Shown piece after piece: positions 18,177 through 26,943 of a stretch of 64,000 nucleotides of DNA. How positions within the stretch are numbered: the first letter of the stretch is position 1; each line of letters begins with the position of its first letter. The DNA comes from Gracilinema caldarium DSM 7334 (lineage in GTDB: Bacteria > Spirochaetota > Spirochaetia > Treponematales > Breznakiellaceae): positions 930,001 through 994,000 of the forward strand of contig NC_015732.1 of the NCBI RefSeq assembly GCF_000219725.1, given 5' to 3'. Below the pieces are notes generated by a model. That model saw nothing but the letters and a program-made list of their open reading frames with translations. It did no database searches and was not told the origin of the DNA. Both the position numbers and the translations under genes were made by a program.

Positions 18177-18234
18177 TGCCCTATTGTCCAGGTCTAAACT
18201 GATCATCTGTACAATGGGGAAGGGTAAAAGGGCA
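18177..18234. other. Stem-loop in the spacer after the DUF4349 gene
   Basis: TGCCCT (18177-18182) pairs with AGGGCA (18229-18234). Inside, ATTGTCCAG (18183-18191) pairs with CTGTACAAT (18207-18215) with one mismatch. It may terminate the DUF4349 transcript, although no strong T run follows. Apart from tRNA-Pro nothing else is seen in the spacer 18151-18566. Confidence 0.4.
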
Positions 18235-18425
18235 ATATTGATATCACTATTTTAGATCATTGAACCACAGTCTGCACTACCCGGGAGATAAACCGACTCA
18301 CTACAATGATCCTATACCAAAACCCAAAACAGAACCTATGTAAAGGATCTATTAGCCATGAGTAAATTAATTTGTAAATATTTATATAAGAATGCTTTAT
18401 AATGAAATAAAAGAATCTATTGTTT

Positions 18426-18499
18426 TCGGGCAAGGCGGACTCGAACCGCCGACCCCAAGTCCCCCAGACTTGTACGCTAACCACCTGCGCTATTGCCCG
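18426..18499 (-). tRNA. tRNA-Pro, anticodon GGG
   Basis: The minus strand folds as a complete cloverleaf. The acceptor CGGGCAA pairs with TTGCCCG. A D arm follows, then an anticodon stem CAAGT/ACTTG with loop CTGGGGG, giving anticodon GGG. A 5-base variable loop and T arm GGCGG-TTCGAGT-CCGCC complete it. The discriminator base is A (18426), and CCA is not encoded. It reads CCC and, by wobble, CCU. Confidence 0.96.
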
Positions 18500-18527
18500 A
18501 TTTCAGGATTACTCCGGAACGAAAAAG

Positions 18528-18557
18528 ACCCTATCATATTCTTAATTGGTATGTCAA
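18528..18557 (-). promoter_or_regulatory. Possible promoter of tRNA-Pro
   Basis: A perfect TTGACA lies on the minus strand at 18557-18552. TAGGGT 18 bases downstream is a weak -10. The mature tRNA begins about 29 bases further on. Confidence 0.4.
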
Positions 18558-18566
18558 CTGGGGATA

Positions 18567-18575
18567 TGCTATTAT
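18567..18575 (+). promoter_or_regulatory. Extended -10 promoter of the phospholipase-like gene
   Basis: TGCTATTAT (-10 hexamer 18570-18575) ends 7 bases before the ATG at 18582, and no Shine-Dalgarno is present. This again suggests a leaderless mRNA. TTGGTA at 18546-18551 could be the -35. Confidence 0.4.
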
Positions 18576-18581
18576 TATGGT

Positions 18582-19679
18582 ATGCCAGCCCAAATTGTCC
18601 ATATTCTGTTTGGACAGGAACTGATCCGTATCTGTGAGGAGTTATTACAGCACAAATATGGTGATCGGTTTCATCAACCTATAAGTAAGCTGAAACATGA
18701 ATATAGTGCTTACTTTGCCCTTGGGTGTCAGGGACCGGATATCTTGTATCACAGCCAGAAACGGCGACCCGTAGCTATTGAATATGGGAGTCTGCTTCAT
18801 CGTCGGGGTTATGGGACTTTTATGACGGTGCTCCTAAAGAAGACCCTAAGTTCTGCTCTCACAAGCCTCGGCGCCTATGCCCTGGGCTTTCTCACCCATG
18901 CCTACCTCGATCGGGCCGCCCATCCCTATATTGTCTATAAAGCAGGCTGGGTCTCACCGGAAAAACCAGAAACGGCAAAATACGGCCGGCTCCATGCCTT
19001 TTTTGAGCGTATTCTGGATGTTCAGCTTTTGGAATTGATGAAAGGAATCCATATTTCTTCCTGGAACCAGGATAAGATGCTAACCCGGGCCTGTGAAGAG
19101 CCACCCCTGTACCTTGTGGAAACCCTGGCCGATGCCCTGCGAACTGCCTACCCGGAACGGGCCGGAAAGGATACACGCTTAGATCAACGTATCGAAAACG
19201 CCCTTCTGGATGCAGCAGATTTTTACCGAAATACCAATCCACAACGGACTTCTCTTAATTACCGGAAAAAGGATGAGGGTCTTTACTTAAAATATGACCA
19301 GACTCCCGCCTCGGTAGCCCTGGTGTATCCAGAGGGGCTACCGCTCACCATCGACTATCTTAACCTGGCCTGCAAAAGCTGGCACCATCCCTGTCAGGAA
19401 GGCAGGGATGACAACCGTTCGTTCATCGACATATTTCAAGAAGCCTGCCAGAGGGGTGCAGAATTTCTTTTTACCTTTATCGAAAGTTTTATTGATACGG
19501 GACATGTCCCGCTCGATGCGGCAGAACAAATCGGAAACGGAGGGCTTTCTGTATGTGATACGGAGGGGAAGCCCTGTAAGCCCCGCTGGTCCGATCCGCT
19601 TCCCCTCGATCTTGTTCTGGAACAGCAATATGAACAGCGAATAGCCTGGTTTCTGCGCTACCAGGAACGATGCCTCTAA
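18582..19679 (+). CDS. Zinc-dependent phospholipase C-like protein
   Basis: 365 residues from the ATG at 18582 (N-terminus MPAQIVHILFGQEL). Upstream in-frame ATG 18546 adds an unlikely 12 residues. The pattern of a conserved N-terminal His, YFALGCQGPDILYH, YGSLLHRRG and LGFLTHAYLDRAAHPY is that of the bacterial Zn_dep_PLPC family, whose His/Asp residues bind zinc. No signal peptide is seen. Substrate and role are unknown. Its final codons (TGC CTC TAA) lie within a copy of the dispersed palindromic repeat. Confidence 0.82.
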   Translation: MPAQIVHILFGQELIRICEELLQHKYGDRFHQPISKLKHEYSAYFALGCQGPDILYHSQKRRPVAIEYGSLLHRRGYGTFMTVLLKKTLSSALTSLGAYALGFLTHAYLDRAAHPYIVYKAGWVSPEKPETAKYGRLHAFFERILDVQLLELMKGIHISSWNQDKMLTRACEEPPLYLVETLADALRTAYPERAGKDTRLDQRIENALLDAADFYRNTNPQRTSLNYRKKDEGLYLKYDQTPASVALVYPEGLPLTIDYLNLACKSWHHPCQEGRDDNRSFIDIFQEACQRGAEFLFTFIESFIDTGHVPLDAAEQIGNGGLSVCDTEGKPCKPRWSDPLPLDLVLEQQYEQRIAWFLRYQERCL

Positions 19680-19706
19680 AAATCTAACCGAGTTTTTTAA
19701 AGGTGC
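19671..19706. repeat. Dispersed imperfect palindrome, copy A
   Basis: TGCCTCTAAAAATC and GAGTTTTTTAAAGGTGCT form complementary arms around a short loop. The same arm sequences recur near 44053, 50179, 63228 and 63299. This copy overlaps the stop codon of the phospholipase-like gene. Confidence 0.6.
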
Positions 19707-19757
19707 TCCGATTTGCATTCTATTACAAAATGTATATAGTTTTTGGAGGGAGGCACT

Positions 19758-21809
19758 ATGAAGCTAAAAGGAAAAATGCTTTTGTACCTTGCTTTGCCAT
19801 CAGCCTTGGGGCTCATTGGATTAGCTATGATTATTGCCATCTCGGTTGGTAATATGAGCCATGAATCTATTTTGGGACTTACAGAGCTTAATGTTGAAAG
19901 CCGGGCCGCAGAAATTGGCCGTTGGCTCGAAGGCCACCTCAATAATGTTAAACGGACTGCCGGCAACAGTGAAATGGTAAGTGGAGACCTCGTACGGATT
20001 AAAAATTATATTATGTCCAGGAATGCGAATTTGCCAGCTGATGTAGCCTATGAATATTTTGGAGATCTACAGGGAGACTATTTTACCTCCGCTGGAGGCA
20101 AGGGAAATCTTTCGAGCCGTGACTATTTTAAGCAAATTGCCAATGGAGCGGACTATGTTATTAGCGAAGGTCTTATATCGCTTTCTACTGGAAAGGCGAC
20201 AGCTTTTATTGTGGTGCCCCAAAAAGATAAAAATGGTAAACGGATCGGACTCACTGCAGCTGCGGTCGATTTGGAGACCATTTCTACGATAGTTTCCCAG
20301 ATTAAATATGGGCAGGCTTATGCGGAAATTATTGACAGTAAGTTTAATGTAATCGCCCATCCCAATAAAGATATGGTGCTCAAGGCAAATTTCGCCGAGC
20401 CTTCTAAACTTGGGTACCGTGATATGGAACCGGCAATAGAAGCTATGAAGGCGGGGAAGTCCGGCAGTCAGCGCTACTGGGATGATAAGGGCATAGAAAA
20501 ATTTATGGTTTTTGCACCGGTCCCTCTAAGCCAGGGCTGGAACTTTATTATGGTAGTTCCCGCCAGTCAGATCAATGAAGCCCCCATACGAATTGTTTCT
20601 ATTATCGCTGTTATGTCTCTCATCATTTTATTGATTTTAATTGTTATCATTTTATTTGCCATCAATTCTCTGACTAGTCCTATACGGCTTGTGTCTTCGG
20701 TGATTCAGCAGGTTGGGAAAGGTCAGGTTTGGGTGGATGAAAGGACGAATCTTCAGTTACAGCGGGCTCAAGTTGTGAAGGATGAGGTGGGTGATGCAGT
20801 ACAGGCTACGACCACCCTCATGCGGACCCTGACCGATATTGTTCACTCTATACAGACTGCTGCGCTGGAAGTAGAGAAGGGGGCTGCTGCCATCAGCCAG
20901 ACGAGCCAGAACCTGTCCCAGGGTTCTACCGAACAGGCGGCCAGCGCTGAGCAGGTTTCTTCCATGATAGAAGAAATCAGTTCTACTATAAAGCAGAGTG
21001 CGGATAATGCAGCCAGTACGGAACAGCTTGCCCGGCGGGCCCTGGAAGATGCCCGGCAGGGTGCTGAAGCGGTGCTGCAGTCTGTAGAGGCAATGAAGTC
21101 TATTGCATCCAAGATCAGTATTATTGATGAAATTGCACGTCAGACGAACCTCCTCGCATTAAATGCAGCCATAGAAGCGGCGAGGGCAGGGGAGGCTGGC
21201 AAGGGCTTTGCCGTGGTGGCCAGTGAAGTACGCAAACTAGCGGAGCGGAGCCAGACAGCGGCTAACGAAATACTGGGTATTTCCAAACAGAGTGTAGTAA
21301 CTGCAGAAGAAGCGGGGCACCGTATTACCAATGTGCTTCCCGATGTGGAAAAAACCGCTGAACTGGTACAGGAAATTAGCGCCGCAAGCCGTGAACAGAG
21401 TATCGGTATAGAACAAATCGTATCGGCTATCATGCAGTTGGATTCGGTTATTCAACAGAATGCCAGCTCCAGCGAAGAGTTGGCCTCCATGGCAGAGGAG
21501 CTTTCTTCCCAGTCGATGAATCTGCGGCAGACAGTCCAGTATTTCTCTTTAAAAGAGGCGGATGTACATCTGGTGAATACTCCCTTGTTACGGTCTGCTA
21601 CCTTAAAAGGTGCTATCCCTCAGGAAGAGCTAAAGGCTGAGAAAATATCGAAGCCCTTACCTAAACGCGAAGCCCTGCCAAAGCGACCACTTCCACTTCC
21701 TCCAGAGCCTGAAAAGAAAATTCCTATGCCCGAACATAAAGCTGAACATAAACCGGAAAGTATCATCCCTCCCCCTACGGCAAGCGATGATGACTTTGAG
21801 GAGTTCTGA
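19758..21809 (+). CDS. Methyl-accepting chemotaxis protein with periplasmic Cache sensor
   Basis: 683 residues from the ATG at 19758, preceded by GGAGGGAGG. TM1 is at about residues 8-30. A dCache-type periplasmic domain spans about 35-275 ([41 protein letters not shown]). TM2 is at about 278-305 and HAMP follows. The signalling hairpin is [21 protein letters not shown] near residue 455. The last 80 residues are a Pro/Lys-rich flexible tether ending DDDFEEF, without a classic CheR-binding pentapeptide. Cache receptors of this layout often bind amino acids or organic acids; the ligand here is unknown. Confidence 0.95.
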   Translation: MKLKGKMLLYLALPSALGLIGLAMIIAISVGNMSHESILGLTELNVESRAAEIGRWLEGHLNNVKRTAGNSEMVSGDLVRIKNYIMSRNANLPADVAYEYFGDLQGDYFTSAGGKGNLSSRDYFKQIANGADYVISEGLISLSTGKATAFIVVPQKDKNGKRIGLTAAAVDLETISTIVSQIKYGQAYAEIIDSKFNVIAHPNKDMVLKANFAEPSKLGYRDMEPAIEAMKAGKSGSQRYWDDKGIEKFMVFAPVPLSQGWNFIMVVPASQINEAPIRIVSIIAVMSLIILLILIVIILFAINSLTSPIRLVSSVIQQVGKGQVWVDERTNLQLQRAQVVKDEVGDAVQATTTLMRTLTDIVHSIQTAALEVEKGAAAISQTSQNLSQGSTEQAASAEQVSSMIEEISSTIKQSADNAASTEQLARRALEDARQGAEAVLQSVEAMKSIASKISIIDEIARQTNLLALNAAIEAARAGEAGKGFAVVASEVRKLAERSQTAANEILGISKQSVVTAEEAGHRITNVLPDVEKTAELVQEISAASREQSIGIEQIVSAIMQLDSVIQQNASSSEELASMAEELSSQSMNLRQTVQYFSLKEADVHLVNTPLLRSATLKGAIPQEELKAEKISKPLPKREALPKRPLPLPPEPEKKIPMPEHKAEHKPESIIPPPTASDDDFEEF

Positions 21810-21826
21810 CAGGTTCTGACAAACAG

Positions 21827-21868
21827 AAGGGGCTGTCCCGGATCAACTTTCAGGATAGCCCCTTTCTT
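21827..21868 (+). terminator. Rho-independent terminator of the Cache chemoreceptor
   Basis: AAGGGGCTGTCC (21827-21838) pairs with GGATAGCCCCTT (21853-21864) with one G-T pair, followed by TCTTT. The stem is 12 bp. Confidence 0.85.
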
Positions 21869-21881
21869 TAAGTGCTACCTT

Positions 21882-21928
21882 CAGGACTTTTCCATCGGGG
21901 CCAATAGCCAGCTGCTACAAAAGTCCTG
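21882..21928 (-). terminator. Perfect 10-bp inverted repeat after gpmI
   Basis: CAGGACTTTT (21882-21891) is the exact reverse complement of AAAAGTCCTG (21919-21928). The intervening 27 bases have further pairing potential. It lies 13 bases beyond the gpmI stop and probably ends that transcript, although no extended T run follows on the minus strand. Confidence 0.5.
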
Positions 21929-21940
21929 TATCAGCTCCAC

Positions 21941-23608
21941 CTACATTGCAAGCACCGAGGGGTCGTAATCCTCGGGGGGTATGAAGCCTAAAAGCTGTAT
22001 ACAGGTTGCAGCGAGGGAGCTAATACCAAGACCGGTTTTCAGCACCCCTTCTCCTGGCTTATAGGTGTATTCTCCCTTATGTTCAGGATCATAGATAATA
22101 CACGGGACCGGATTCAGACTGTGGCTTGTTTTAGCTTTTGGCTGACCGTCTTCTTTGTAGATCACTGCGCCGGTTTTTTTGTCATGTTCAAACATATCAT
22201 CGGAGTTCCCATGGTCTGCTGAAATAACCATGATACCACCAGCCTTTTCAACCGCCTTGGCAAGGCGTCCCAACTGCAGGTCCATGGCTTCCATGGAGCA
22301 GACAACAGCCTCGTAGTTTCCCGTGTGACCAACCATATCGCCGTTGGGGTAATTAAGCCTGATAAAGTTATATTTACCCGATTCGATAGCTTCGAGAACT
22401 GCATCGGTAATTTCGGCGCACTTCATCCAGGGCCGCTGCTCAAAGGGCAGGACATCGCTGGTAATTTCAATATAATCTTCCAGCTCTTCGCTGAATTTTC
22501 CGGTACGGTTCCCGTTAAAGAAATAGGTCACGTGGCCATATTTCTGGGTTTCAGAAATTGCCAGGGTCCGCACTCCCGAAGCTGCCAGGTACTCGCCCAT
22601 GGTGCGATCGATCGCAGGGGGACTCACGAGGTACCGTTTGGGTACATGCATATCTCCGTCATATTCCATCATCCCAGCATAGACTACCTTGGGTCGGCGA
22701 ATCCGGTTAAATTTATCAAAATCGTCCTGTTCAAAGGCGGCGGTCATTTCCAAGGCCCGGTCACCCCGGAAATTAAAGTAGATGACCGAGTCGCCGTCTT
22801 CTATGGTACCAACCGGTTTGCCGTTCTCTGTAATAACAAATTCCTTAAGGTCCTGGTCGATAATGCCGGGGATTTCCTTGCGATAGGTTTCTACCGCTTC
22901 CCGGGCAGAGCTAAATTGCCGGCCCATACCGAGTACATGGGTTTTCCAGCCCCGTTCGACCATGGCCCAGTCCGCACCATAGCGGTCCATGGTGATCCAC
23001 ATACGGCCGCCTCCTGAAGCAATGCGGGCGTCGAAGGAAGCATTATTCAAGCTCTTAAGAAAGGTCTCAAAGGGATCCACATATTCAAGGGCACTGGTCT
23101 CACCCACGTCTCGTCCATCGAACAGTACATGGATTCGTACCTTTTTCACCCCTTCCTCTTTTGCTTTAATAATCATGGCCTTCAGGTGATCGATATGGCT
23201 GTGGACATTACCATCGGAGAAAAGACCGATAAAATGAAGGGCTCCACCTGAAGTTTTTACATTGCCAATGACCTCTCTCCAGGTTTTTCCCTGGAACATG
23301 GCGCCGCTTTCGATGGATTTAGATACCAGGGCTGCACCCTGGGAAAAGACACGGCCGCAACCAATGGCATTGTGTCCAACCTCACTGTTGCCCATGTCTT
23401 CGTCTGAGGGGAGCCCAACGGCCGTCCCATGGGCCTTAAGGCGGGTATGGGGGCTTTTTGCCTTAATCGCCTCCAGATTGTACATTTTGGAATCGGCAAC
23501 TGCGTCGCCTTCCTTATATTTTCCGTATCCGACACCATCCATAATAACGAGGACTACCGGACCCCGGCGGCCTTTCCAGGCCGAATTTTTTTTGAGGGCT
23601 TCCACCAT
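21941..23608 (-). CDS. gpmI: 2,3-bisphosphoglycerate-independent phosphoglycerate mutase
   Basis: 555 residues of the alkaline-phosphatase superfamily. The N-terminal metal site is VLVIMDGVGYG, and the catalytic Ser lies in DMGNSEVGHNAIG. The phosphotransferase insert follows, and the C-terminal metal motifs VISADHGNSDDM and the adjacent His are intact. It interconverts 3- and 2-phosphoglycerate in glycolysis using Mn2+. A strong AAGGAG precedes the ATG. It is a single gene. Confidence 0.96.
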   Translation of the reverse strand: MVEALKKNSAWKGRRGPVVLVIMDGVGYGKYKEGDAVADSKMYNLEAIKAKSPHTRLKAHGTAVGLPSDEDMGNSEVGHNAIGCGRVFSQGAALVSKSIESGAMFQGKTWREVIGNVKTSGGALHFIGLFSDGNVHSHIDHLKAMIIKAKEEGVKKVRIHVLFDGRDVGETSALEYVDPFETFLKSLNNASFDARIASGGGRMWITMDRYGADWAMVERGWKTHVLGMGRQFSSAREAVETYRKEIPGIIDQDLKEFVITENGKPVGTIEDGDSVIYFNFRGDRALEMTAAFEQDDFDKFNRIRRPKVVYAGMMEYDGDMHVPKRYLVSPPAIDRTMGEYLAASGVRTLAISETQKYGHVTYFFNGNRTGKFSEELEDYIEITSDVLPFEQRPWMKCAEITDAVLEAIESGKYNFIRLNYPNGDMVGHTGNYEAVVCSMEAMDLQLGRLAKAVEKAGGIMVISADHGNSDDMFEHDKKTGAVIYKEDGQPKAKTSHSLNPVPCIIYDPEHKGEYTYKPGEGVLKTGLGISSLAATCIQLLGFIPPEDYDPSVLAM

Positions 23609-23719
23609 GGGGAACTCCTTTCGTATAGATTAACAACGGATCTAACACCGATTAATAAGATGACAATTGCAAAAATATGTCACTTTTGCAATAACCTATC
23701 TTTATAATACTAAAAAAAC

Positions 23720-23749
23720 TTGACAATACCAACCGGTGCCCAGGATACT
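23720..23749 (+). promoter_or_regulatory. Promoter of the P-II-like/EIIA/Mrp operon
   Basis: TTGACA (23720-23725) and GATACT (23744-23749) are 18 bases apart. The -10 ends 7 bases before the ATG at 23756. A TATAAT at 23703-23708 could be a second -10, but it lacks a -35. Confidence 0.5.
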
Positions 23750-23755
23750 TGGAGT

Positions 23756-24106
23756 ATGAAACTCTTAGTTTTCATTTTGAATGATGAAGAGTATCTGGAA
23801 GAAATTCTCGAAGCTTATGTGGAAGCAGGTATTTCACGGGCTACCATTTTGGATTCTGAAGGTATGGGCCGCTTTCTGACCTATGAGGTTCCCCTTTTTG
23901 CTGATTTCAAGGATTTTATGAAGGGTAATAAACCCTATAATAAAACAATACTTTCCCTTATCAATGATGATACACTCTTAGATCATCTGGTGCCTCTTAT
24001 TGAAAAAACAATAGGATCCCTGCAAAATCCGGGAACAGGACTCATGTTTACCGTTCCGGTAGATTGGGTCCATGGAATTTCCAAAATCTGTACAGAGGAG
24101 CGGTAA
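23756..24106 (+). CDS. Small P-II-like (GlnB-fold) protein
   Basis: 116 residues from the ATG at 23756 (N-terminus MKLLVFILNDEEYLEEILEAYVEAGI). A longer TTG-started frame from 23720 would begin on the promoter. The beta-alpha-beta opening, the central ATILDSEGMGRFLTY loop region and the C-terminal GTGLMFTVPVDWVHGI resemble GlnB-like ferredoxin-fold sensors that bind small ligands. No uridylylation Tyr loop can be assigned. Only 2 nt separate it from the EIIA gene, and it heads the antiporter operon, so it may sense a metabolite or ion state. The fold assignment is moderate. Confidence 0.65.
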   Translation: MKLLVFILNDEEYLEEILEAYVEAGISRATILDSEGMGRFLTYEVPLFADFKDFMKGNKPYNKTILSLINDDTLLDHLVPLIEKTIGSLQNPGTGLMFTVPVDWVHGISKICTEER

Positions 24107-24108
24107 GT

Positions 24109-24564
24109 ATGGTGGACTTTTCCGGTATTTTGGATAAAAGCTGTGTCGAAATAGATGTGGAAGCCAGAAATAAAGAAGAAGTAATTCAAAAAGCAGTTCA
24201 AATGTTGGAGCAAGCAGGTAAAATTACCCAGGGAGATTCCATATATCATGATATTATGGCCAGGGAGCAACTAGCCACCACCGCGATTGGTGAGGGAATT
24301 GCGGTGCCCCATGCCTTAAGTGATGCTATGCAAGCCACTGTTATGGCGGTGGTTCGGCTGAAAAGCCCCATTGACTATGATGCCCCCGATGGAAAACCGG
24401 TGGACCTCTTTTTTATCATGGCCGGCCCTAAAAACGATACAGCCTATCATCTTAAACTCCTTTCTAAGCTTGCTCGCTTGTTGCATGATCCCCATTTCCG
24501 TGAACAGGCACGGAGGGCTAGCAGTTCTGAAAAACTGGTAACCCTGATGTTAGAAAAGGAATAG
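24109..24564 (+). CDS. PTS EIIA type-2 domain protein (EIIA-Fru/Ntr-like)
   Basis: 151 residues from the ATG at 24109, with GAGGAG upstream. A GTG-like start 15 codons earlier would overlap the previous gene. The type-2 EIIA signature GEGIAVPHALSDA contains the phosphorylatable His, followed by VDLFFIMAGP and HLKLLSKLARLL. No EIIB/EIIC domains or sugar genes are nearby, so this is probably a regulatory EIIA. In other bacteria EIIA-Ntr modulates K+ transport, so its place directly before a cation antiporter is suggestive. The first antiporter gene starts 3 nt later. Confidence 0.9.
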   Translation: MVDFSGILDKSCVEIDVEARNKEEVIQKAVQMLEQAGKITQGDSIYHDIMAREQLATTAIGEGIAVPHALSDAMQATVMAVVRLKSPIDYDAPDGKPVDLFFIMAGPKNDTAYHLKLLSKLARLLHDPHFREQARRASSSEKLVTLMLEKE

Positions 24565-24567
24565 CCA

Positions 24568-25086
24568 GTGAGTATGAAGGCTCGGAATGTATGGAGTATC
24601 ATTCGGTACGGTTTTACTGTATTGTTTTTGTTTATCTGTTGGATCCTCTTTTCTGCAACCTTTGATATACCCTATTTGTTTATTGGCCTGATTGGATCTA
24701 TGGTGATTGCCCTGATGGTCTATCCTGTTTTTATCGAAGAACATGAAGCGGGTCGCCATTCAGTTATTCCACGGTTTCTACCATTACTAGGGTATCTCCC
24801 ACTACTGCTATGGGCTCTCTATAGTTCGAGTTTTAACATGCTGAAAGCCATAGTGACCGGGAAAATAGCTCCGGGAATCGTGCATTTTAAAAGTACCCTT
24901 CGTTCTGATCTTGCCCGGGTACTATTAGCCCACGCTATTACCTTCAGTCCCGGGACGATCACTATGGATCTGAATGAGGATCATTTTATTGTGCATTGGA
25001 TGTTTGTGAGTACACGGCACTCCAGGCAGGCTGGTAACGAGATTAAAGGCTCTCTAGAGGGACAGTTGCGGAAGATTTGGATATGA
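24568..25086 (+). CDS. mnhE: Na+/H+ antiporter subunit E (MnhE/MrpE)
   Basis: 172 residues from a GTG start. Two to three N-terminal TM helices occur (about 12-32, 34-52, 68-90). A cytoplasmic C-terminal domain contains the family pattern VLLAHAITFSPGTITMDL. MrpE is needed for assembly of the multisubunit cation/proton antiporter. The stop overlaps the next ATG as ATGA. Confidence 0.92.
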   Translation: MSMKARNVWSIIRYGFTVLFLFICWILFSATFDIPYLFIGLIGSMVIALMVYPVFIEEHEAGRHSVIPRFLPLLGYLPLLLWALYSSSFNMLKAIVTGKIAPGIVHFKSTLRSDLARVLLAHAITFSPGTITMDLNEDHFIVHWMFVSTRHSRQAGNEIKGSLEGQLRKIWI

Positions 25087-25361
25087 AAGACGAGATATTT
25101 TTTATCACCAGCTGGGTTTTTATTCTGTGTATTGGTATGAGCCTTATACGGTTGTTGCTGGGACCACGGGGTGCAGACCGGCTCACCGCATTGGCGGTTA
25201 TTTCCTCGCTCATTCTCGCTCTACTTGTCTTATATGGTACACAGGAAGGCAGGCTTCTCTATCTTGATGTGGCCCTTTTATATGATGTTTTTGGTTTTCT
25301 TGGAATTTTAGCGATTGCTCAATTTTTCCGGGATAAGGAATCGGGGGAACGGAAGCTATGA
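25083..25361 (+). CDS. mnhF: Na+/H+ antiporter subunit F (MnhF/MrpF)
   Basis: 92 residues with three TM helices. The family motif LLGPRGADRLTALAVISS is at about residues 21-38, followed by DVALLYDVFGFLGILAIAQFF. The ATG at 25083 overlaps the mnhE stop by 4 nt. A small membrane subunit of the Mrp complex. Confidence 0.93.
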   Translation: MKDEIFFITSWVFILCIGMSLIRLLLGPRGADRLTALAVISSLILALLVLYGTQEGRLLYLDVALLYDVFGFLGILAIAQFFRDKESGERKL

Positions 25362-25678
25362 TGAGCGGCATTATCGATCTGATATCTATTGGTATTGCCT
25401 TATTGGCCTGTCTCTTTGCAATTGTGGGTACAATAGGTTTATTTAGATTTTCTGATTGTTACACTCGACTGCAGGCTTCTTCATTGGCAGCTACTACTGC
25501 ACCTTTCACGATCTTTATACTGAGCCTCATCAATGCGGGTGATGTGGCCTCGGCCTTCAGAATTCTCCTTATTATGGTATTTTTTCTTATTTCTTCACCG
25601 ACAACGACCCATATTATCAGCCGTTATGCATGGTTTTCAGGTATAATACCCTGGACAAAACCCGGGGATAAATCATGA
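25358..25678 (+). CDS. mnhG: Na+/H+ antiporter subunit G (MnhG/MrpG)
   Basis: 106 residues, three TM helices. The MnhG pattern GTIGLFRFSDCYTRLQASSLAATTAPF sits around residues 23-49, and SSPTTTHIISRYAW follows near the C-terminus. It overlaps both neighbours by 4 nt. Confidence 0.93.
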   Translation: MMSGIIDLISIGIALLACLFAIVGTIGLFRFSDCYTRLQASSLAATTAPFTIFILSLINAGDVASAFRILLIMVFFLISSPTTTHIISRYAWFSGIIPWTKPGDKS

Positions 25679-25905
25679 TTACGGTTTTGCTTGTGTTTGT
25701 GGTAATTGGTTCTGCCTATGCATTATTTTCCAGGGATCTCCTGCATAGTACGATAGCCCTTTCCATGACCAGTGTGGTCTCTGCCTTCATTTTTTACCTG
25801 TTACATGCTCCGGATGTGGCAATTACTGAGGCCGCAGTGGGGGCAGGTCTTTCTACCGTTATTTTCCTCTGGATTATTAAACAAACAGGACGGAGTGATC
25901 CATGA
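25675..25905 (+). CDS. DUF4040/MbhD-like antiporter subunit
   Basis: 76 residues, two to three TM helices, with HAPDVAITEAAVGAGLSTVIFLW. This is the sequence that forms part of the C-terminal region of MrpA in fused systems and is the separate MbhD subunit in membrane-bound hydrogenases and archaeal-type Mrp modules. Here it is free-standing. ATGA overlaps on both sides. Confidence 0.88.
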   Translation: MITVLLVFVVIGSAYALFSRDLLHSTIALSMTSVVSAFIFYLLHAPDVAITEAAVGAGLSTVIFLWIIKQTGRSDP

Positions 25906-26609
25906 TCTATACCATGGGGATTATCAGTATTGTACTCCTTTTCATTGTTCTTGGCCCCTTTATGATTCCAGATACCTTGTGGCCACAGACAGCCCGGGAT
26001 TTCCTACAATACAATGGATTGAATGATACGGGGGCGAGTAATCTGGTTTCAGCAATTTATTTGGGGTATCGTGCCTATGACACCATTGGCGAGACGATTG
26101 TACTTCTAGCTGCTGTTACTGGCGCTTTATATCTTATTAAACGTGCACCCCTGCCCCAAATCGGTATCGCCCAGCCACAGCCTAAACCAAAGCGCAGAAC
26201 TACTATCATAGGATTAACCACAGGAAAATTAGCACCGGTAGTCATGCTCTTTGGTTGGTATGTCATGTTTTTTGGACATCTTTCTCCCGGAGGGGGATTT
26301 CAGGGAGGTGTTGTGCTTGCATCGGGTATGCTCTTCATAGCCCTTGGCCGGGAAGGGTATCATAGAGAATCAAAACTGAATAACCATGGATTCCACCTGA
26401 TAGAAGTTCTCTCGTTATGGTTTCTTGTAGTGCTTGTATGTATTCCCCTAGCATTTGGTGCATCCATTCTTGAAAACCCTTTTACTAAGATTGATGAGAT
26501 GCTGCCCAGAGTTATCTATGTGATTAGTTTTAATATGGCAATTGGTCTAAAAGTTGCCTCTGGTCTTACACTCCTTGGCTTACTTATGATGGATATGACC
26601 CATGATTAA
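25902..26609 (+). CDS. mnhB: Fused MbhE-MnhB antiporter subunit
   Basis: 235 residues. The first 95 or so (helices near 5-22 and 62-80, with YDTIGETIVLLAAVTGALYLI) match the MbhE/MrpA C-terminal region. From about residue 105 the sequence is MnhB: LTTGKLAPVVMLFGWYVMFFGHLSPGGGFQGGVVLASGMLF. The two families are usually separate genes in archaeal-type operons, so this appears to be a fusion. It overlaps mnhC by 8 nt. Confidence 0.88.
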   Translation: MIYTMGIISIVLLFIVLGPFMIPDTLWPQTARDFLQYNGLNDTGASNLVSAIYLGYRAYDTIGETIVLLAAVTGALYLIKRAPLPQIGIAQPQPKPKRRTTIIGLTTGKLAPVVMLFGWYVMFFGHLSPGGGFQGGVVLASGMLFIALGREGYHRESKLNNHGFHLIEVLSLWFLVVLVCIPLAFGASILENPFTKIDEMLPRVIYVISFNMAIGLKVASGLTLLGLLMMDMTHD

Positions 26610-26943
26610 CAGAATTCTGGTACTCTGTCTTTTTCTTTTGGGCTTTTATGGCCTCATAGTCCAAAAAAATATGGTAAAAAAGGTGTTTGCCCTCTCAATA
26701 CAAAATACTGCGGTAGTTCTGCTTTTTATATTGGAAGGCAGTCGGATTGGCAGCCTTGCTCCGATAGTTACCGAATCTCAGGCTGCTTATGTAGACCCGA
26801 TTCCCCAAGCCCTTATGTTAACAGCCATTGTTGTCGGCATCTGTGTTACTGCTCTGGCGTTAGCCCTTGTATACCGGTTATATAAAAAATATGAAACCAT
26901 GGATATAGAAGAGATTCAAAGGAAAGCTATCGATGAGAGCTGA
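26602..26943 (+). CDS. mnhC: Na+/H+ antiporter subunit C (MnhC/MrpC, NuoK-like)
   Basis: 113 residues with three TM helices. Typical features are GFYGLIVQKNMVKKVFALSIQNTAVVLLFI and VDPIPQALMLTAIVVGICVTALALALVYRLY. Homologous to NuoK of complex I. It overlaps mnhD by 11 nt. Confidence 0.92.
   Translation: MINRILVLCLFLLGFYGLIVQKNMVKKVFALSIQNTAVVLLFILEGSRIGSLAPIVTESQAAYVDPIPQALMLTAIVVGICVTALALALVYRLYKKYETMDIEEIQRKAIDES

Noticed and set aside
22325-23017. 230-codon plus-strand frame
   Set aside because: Antisense to gpmI, which has complete catalytic motifs.
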